Assembly: GCF_000321225.1 (NCBI RefSeq) | Contig: NW_004450285.1 | Location: 4,362,869 to 4,426,868 of the forward strand | DNA length: 64,000 bases | DNA from: Odobenus rosmarus divergens | Taxonomy: Eukaryota > Chordata > Mammalia > Carnivora > Odobenidae | Reading direction: 5' to 3' | Shown: positions 60,156-64,000 of the stretch, piece by piece | Layout of the letters: the number at the start of each line of letters is the position of its first letter | Position numbering within the stretch: the stretch's first letter is position 1 | The notes under the pieces: generated by a model | The model's database searches: none | What the model saw: the letters and a program-made list of their open reading frames with translations, nothing else | What the model was told of the DNA's origin: nothing | Program-made: the position numbers and the translations under genes

Positions 60156-61697
60156 CCGAAGCTCCATCAAATAACTTAAACCCACTGGATTAGATGACCT
60201 CCTAGACTTTTTCCAGCTGTTCCAAACCTCATAAGTTTTGATATTTTCCTATTAGAAATTAAAACCGAGGTTCAATGGGATAATTTTGCCTTATCAGTAA
60301 GAGATACTTGTGGATCACAGGAACCCTTGTTTACTCTGACACATCCTTTACTCAGAATCCTATGGTTGAGCTCCTGCCAGGGTTTCTGGAATTTAAAATC
60401 CTTCAAGCTATTAATAAATACTTGGTATTTTGTCTCTCCAGGGCACAAACTCCTTTCTCCCTGAATGGACATAAACAAGAGAAACTAATATTCCTATTTG
60501 CCTGAGGAGTGATCTGTAGAAAGTGAGATTGGGGCTTTCAGGAATTAAGGCCTTCCTTAGCTGAAAGCCTTGTCTCATGCCTTTCTCAGACAGTACTGGC
60601 TGGGCCAAGTGGGCATTTCTTGACTGTAACAAGAGACAAAGAAGGACACTATATCTTTGCAGTTTGTCTTTATTTGGGTACAGCTTCTGATATTTTGGGT
60701 TTGTCATTTCTTCAAACTGCCTCACTTTTTCAGGTTCTTCTTCTGTTTCTTGTGAGTCTCCCAGCTCTTGAAACCCTCTCTCATTCCTTGTAACTTTTCC
60801 AGAGGTCAGTTTGTAGCAAGGCCACATCTTCTAAGATAACCTGCTTTTCTTTCTTTTTTTTCCCATAGCTCTTTCAGGCTCTGGTTCTTCTAAGTATCAG
60901 CTCTTTTAAGGACACTGTTCAGTTCTCTAGATTAGCTTTGGGGATGCAAATCTGTATAAATACTCGCTGCCATAATTTTAACTGCCCCCTCAGCAACTTT
61001 CTATTTTTCTCTGAGGTGGAGAAATGGTCTGTTGATTTCTCCTTTGGCTCAGAGTATATTCTCAAATACCCAAAGGATTCTAGAATGCTATGATTCTCTC
61101 TTTGTGGTGGGTAATTCAGGAACCTAGGGAGCTTGGCATAACTCTCCAATTTATATTTACTTCCTTGGGCAAAGCAACACATAACGAATGAAGACTCAGA
61201 AACAGCTCTGGGCTTATCATAGTTCCCTGAGGTAATTATACAAAGTAAACTCTAATAAAGATCATGGGTTATACACATAAGAGCAGCTTAAATTCATGCT
61301 TCATTTAAGCTCATTGTGATGAGTGGATATTGGTTGTTGTTGCCTTTTCCCTGTGGACCAAAAGATTAGCGTTCATTTCAGAGTAGTGTAATTTGTTCTT
61401 CAAGGGAAGACATTTAAAAGATGAAGAAAATCACATCCTTAGGGATGACAGGTGACTTGGACCTTGGACTTTCTGAGTGAGTTTATAGTTTTTGTTGTCT
61501 AATCATTCAAAGCTGAGAGGTGGGAGGGATTCTAATTAGGGACATTTCTTTGGATATGGACCATGTATTGTAGGGATAGATGTCTCCTCCGTGTCTGGTG
61601 CATGGCTAGGACTTTTTCTGAGGTCATTAGACCACTACCTAATTTTCCTTGAAAGAAAGAATAATTCAGTCATAGCCCTGGTGAAAAGATTAGGAAA
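60156..61697. other. Unassigned sequence with two minus-strand open frames
   Basis: Minus frames of 138 codons (60411-60827) and 87 codons (60919-61182) lie in tandem and are hydrophilic, with acidic and basic clusters. I recognise no domain. They may be remnants of an old retroelement or chance. No promoter, splice or polyadenylation context supports a gene. Confidence 0.35.
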
Positions 61698-62083
61698 TTA
61701 TCTTGGTCAATTTGGGCTGCTACAACAAAGTACCATGGACTGGGTGGCTTATATAACAACAGAAATTTATTCCTCACAGTTCTGGGGGCTGAAGTCTAAG
61801 ATCAAAACATGAGCAGATCTGGTGTCTTGTGAGCGCCCATTTCCTGGTTGATAGATGGAGGTCTTTTACTGCAACCACAAATGGTGAAAAGGGCAAAGGA
61901 GCTCTGTGGGTTCCCTTTTATAAGGGCACTGATCCCACTTATGATGGCTTTGCCCTCATGGCCCAAACACCTCCCAAAGGCCATACTTCTACACCATTAC
62001 TTTGCAGGTTAGGATTTCAACATATGAATTTTGGGAGACATACACATTCATTTAGTGCACTGCAGAAATACAGTTTGATGTAG
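61698..62083 (-). mobile_element. MLT1-type MaLR solitary LTR, antisense
   Basis: 'atttgggctgctacaacaaa', 'actgggtggcttatataaca', 'cagttctgggggctgaagtc', 'tataagggcactgatcccac', 'cacctcccaaaggccatact' and 'ggatttcaacatatgaattt' are antisense MLT1 in order, almost full length. Confidence 0.92.
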
Positions 62084-62529
62084 TTTTGCTGATTTTGTGG
62101 GCAGATTAACTGCATTATTAAAGGACTTCAAATTCTTGTCTTTGAAGGCCCATTAATGTCAGGCATTGTCTTCCTAATTCTATTCATTTTCAGGCCTTCC
62201 TGTCTGTGTGGTACAGGTCAGTTCTATCCAGGCTCCATGTTAATCATCAGCAGGAATTGAGTATTAGAAGCCTTATCCACTAGCAGGTGGAGTCTGGAAC
62301 CCTTCCATATATACGTGGCAGTGTGGAAAAGACTTAGCTTCTGACATGCTGCAAAACAGCTCTGAACTGTGACATCTGATCGGCACCCGCCCCCTAATCT
62401 CTTCCAGGTGTCAGGCAATATCAGTTTAAGATCTGGGTTTTTTTATTCTAATACTTCAGAGATTTGAAACTCATTATCATTTCTTATAGCCAACCTTATG
62501 GTTTAAAAAAAAAACAGCAATATTGATGA
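62084..62529. other. Unassigned sequence
   Basis: No gene or repeat recognised. Confidence 0.5.
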
Positions 62530-62770
62530 TGGCTCAGTTTTATTTAGCACATTCACTTAGCACTATGTGGAATGAAATTTTTCAATCATTTTGTGTGGAT
62601 TATCTCATTGCATTCTCACAATAATCCAGTGAAATATTTTATCCTTACTTTACAGTTCAGAAAATGTAAGCTTTGAAATGTTAGTTAACTTGCCTGATTT
62701 TACGTAGCCAGTAAGTTGCAGAGCCAGTATTTGAAAACAGATTTCCTGACTCTTGAGCATACAGTAAGTT
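62530..62770 (-). repeat. MIR SINE, antisense
   Basis: 'tggattatctcattgcattc', 'cacaataatccagtgaaata', 'ccttactttacagttcagaa' and 'gtagccagtaagttgcagag' form a nearly complete antisense MIR. Confidence 0.85.
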
Positions 62771-62817
62771 TAATTAATTAATTATACAAAACATCTTTTA
62801 ACAAGTGTTCTTAAATC

Positions 62818-64000
62818 TTTTTGTTATTGAAGTATAATTGACATACAATGTTATATTAGCTTTAAGTGTACAGCATATTGATTTGACAATCCTATACATT
62901 ACTCAGTGCTCACTATGGTAAGTGTTGCCACCATCTATCACCATAAAAGTTACTACAACATTATTGACTATATTCCCTGTGCTATACTTTTAATCTCCAT
63001 GACTTATTTTATAACTAGAAGTTTATACCTCTTATCTCCTTTATCTCTTTTACCCATCCCCCTACCTACCCTCCTCTATGGCAACAACCAGTTTATTAAT
63101 TTATTTTTTATTTTTGTTTTTTTTTTTTAAGATTTTGTTTATTGAGACAGAGAGAGAGAGAGAGAGAACATGAGTGGGGTGAGGGGCAGAGGGAGAAGTA
63201 GACTCCCCACTGAGCAGGGAGCTCAGTGTGGGGCTCAGTCCTGGGACTCCGGGATCATGACCTGAGCTGAAGGCAGTCGCTTAACCGACTGAGCCACCCA
63301 GGCGCCCCAACAACCAGTTTATATTTGGGAGAGTTTGGCTGGTTGGTTGGTTTGTTCATTTGATTGTTGTTTAGATTCCACATATAACTGAAATGATATG
63401 GTATTGGTCTTCCTCTATCTGACTTATTTCACTTAGCCTAATACTCTCTAGGTCCATATGTTGTTGCAAATGGCAAGATTTTATTCATTTTTATGACTGA
63501 GTAGTAATATCTATCATCTATCATCTCATATATTCTTCATCAGTTCATCTGTCAGTGGACACTGAGGTTGCGTCCGTATCTTGACCGTTATAAATAATGC
63601 TGCAGTAAGCATAGGGGTGCATATATCTTTTCAAATTAGTGTTTTTGTTTTCTTTGGGTAAATACCCATTTATATACCAGATCATATGGTATTTCTATTT
63701 TTAGTTTTTTGAGGAACTTCCATACTATTGTCCACGATGGCTGTACCAATTTATATTCCCAGTAGTGCACGAGGATTCCCTTTTTTGCACATCCTCAACA
63801 ATGTTTGTTATTTCTTGTGTTTTCAATAGTAGCCATTCTGACAGGTGTGAGATGATATCTCATTGTGATTTTGATTTGCATTTCCCTGATGATGGTTATG
63901 TTGAACATCTTTTCGTGTGCCTGTTGGACATCTGTATTTCTTCTTTGGAAAAATTTTTATTCAGGTTCTCTGCCCATTTTATTTATTTATTTATTTATTT
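62818..64000 (-). mobile_element. L1 3' region, antisense, runs off the window, with nested SINE
   Basis: 'gttattgaagtataattgac', 'ttattgactatattccctg', 'gattccacatataactgaaa', 'gctgcagtaagcataggggt', 'ttgatttgcatttccctgat' and 'ctttggaaaaatttttattc' follow antisense L1 order. A SINE interrupts it at 63097-63308. The final bases (63979-64000, ATTT units) leave the L1 consensus and look like the tail of another minus-strand SINE. Confidence 0.9.
63097..63308 (-). mobile_element. Can-SINE nested in L1, young
   Basis: Antisense SINE from a T-rich tail and 'aagattttgtttattgagac' to 'gagccacccaggcgcccc'. An exact 14-bp duplication of L1 sequence, 'aacaaccagtttat', lies at 63083-63096 and 63309-63322. 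Confidence 0.97.

Overview
This window is vertebrate nuclear DNA, almost entirely non-coding and dominated by interspersed repeats. It is from a carnivoran: I count 19 copies, whole or partial, of the tRNA-Lys-derived Can-SINE, together with carnivore-type L1 3' ends. All SINEs that can be typed have the 'ggcgcctgggtggctcag' head, and I see no copy of the dog-specific SINEC_Cf type. That points to an arctoid (bear, pinniped or mustelid lineage) rather than a dog. This is an inference from remembered consensus sequences. I recognise no intact protein-coding gene and no exon of a live gene.

The most informative locus is a processed ATF1 pseudogene on the minus strand (49032-51008). It has 5' UTR, coding region and 3' UTR without introns, a decayed A-tail, and a target-site duplication on both sides. 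It is broken by a +1 slip in an A-run, by a complex small rearrangement, and by a 119-bp L1-like segment. That segment lies exactly where I place the last coding exon junction of CREB/ATF1 family genes, so the pseudogene may preserve a transcript isoform with an L1-derived exon.

Layout: 0-10 kb holds an L1 3' end, a MIR, other old L1 remnants and long unassigned sequence. 10-20 kb has four Can-SINEs, an old L1, an MLT2-type LTR and MIRs. 20-42 kb has L1 3' ends in both orientations, two SINE insertions with clear duplications, MER5 elements and MIRs, plus unassigned DNA that includes a TAATTA cluster. 42.6-47 kb is a SINE-dense block: eight minus-strand Can-SINEs, a Tigger-type DNA transposon, a mitochondrial insertion (ATP6/COX3), and three SINEs inserted in succession at one 12-bp target. 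46.6-55.3 kb contains degraded ERVL-class retroviral remnants on both sides of the ATF1 pseudogene. 55-64 kb has more SINEs, an MLT1 LTR, MIRs and a final L1 3' end that runs off the window.

The features do not form a pathway. They record insertion events, and their nesting gives relative ages: MIR, L2, MER5, Tigger and MLT are old; L1 3' ends are intermediate; Can-SINEs with perfect target duplications are youngest. Repeat family names come from remembered consensus sequences; no database search was possible.
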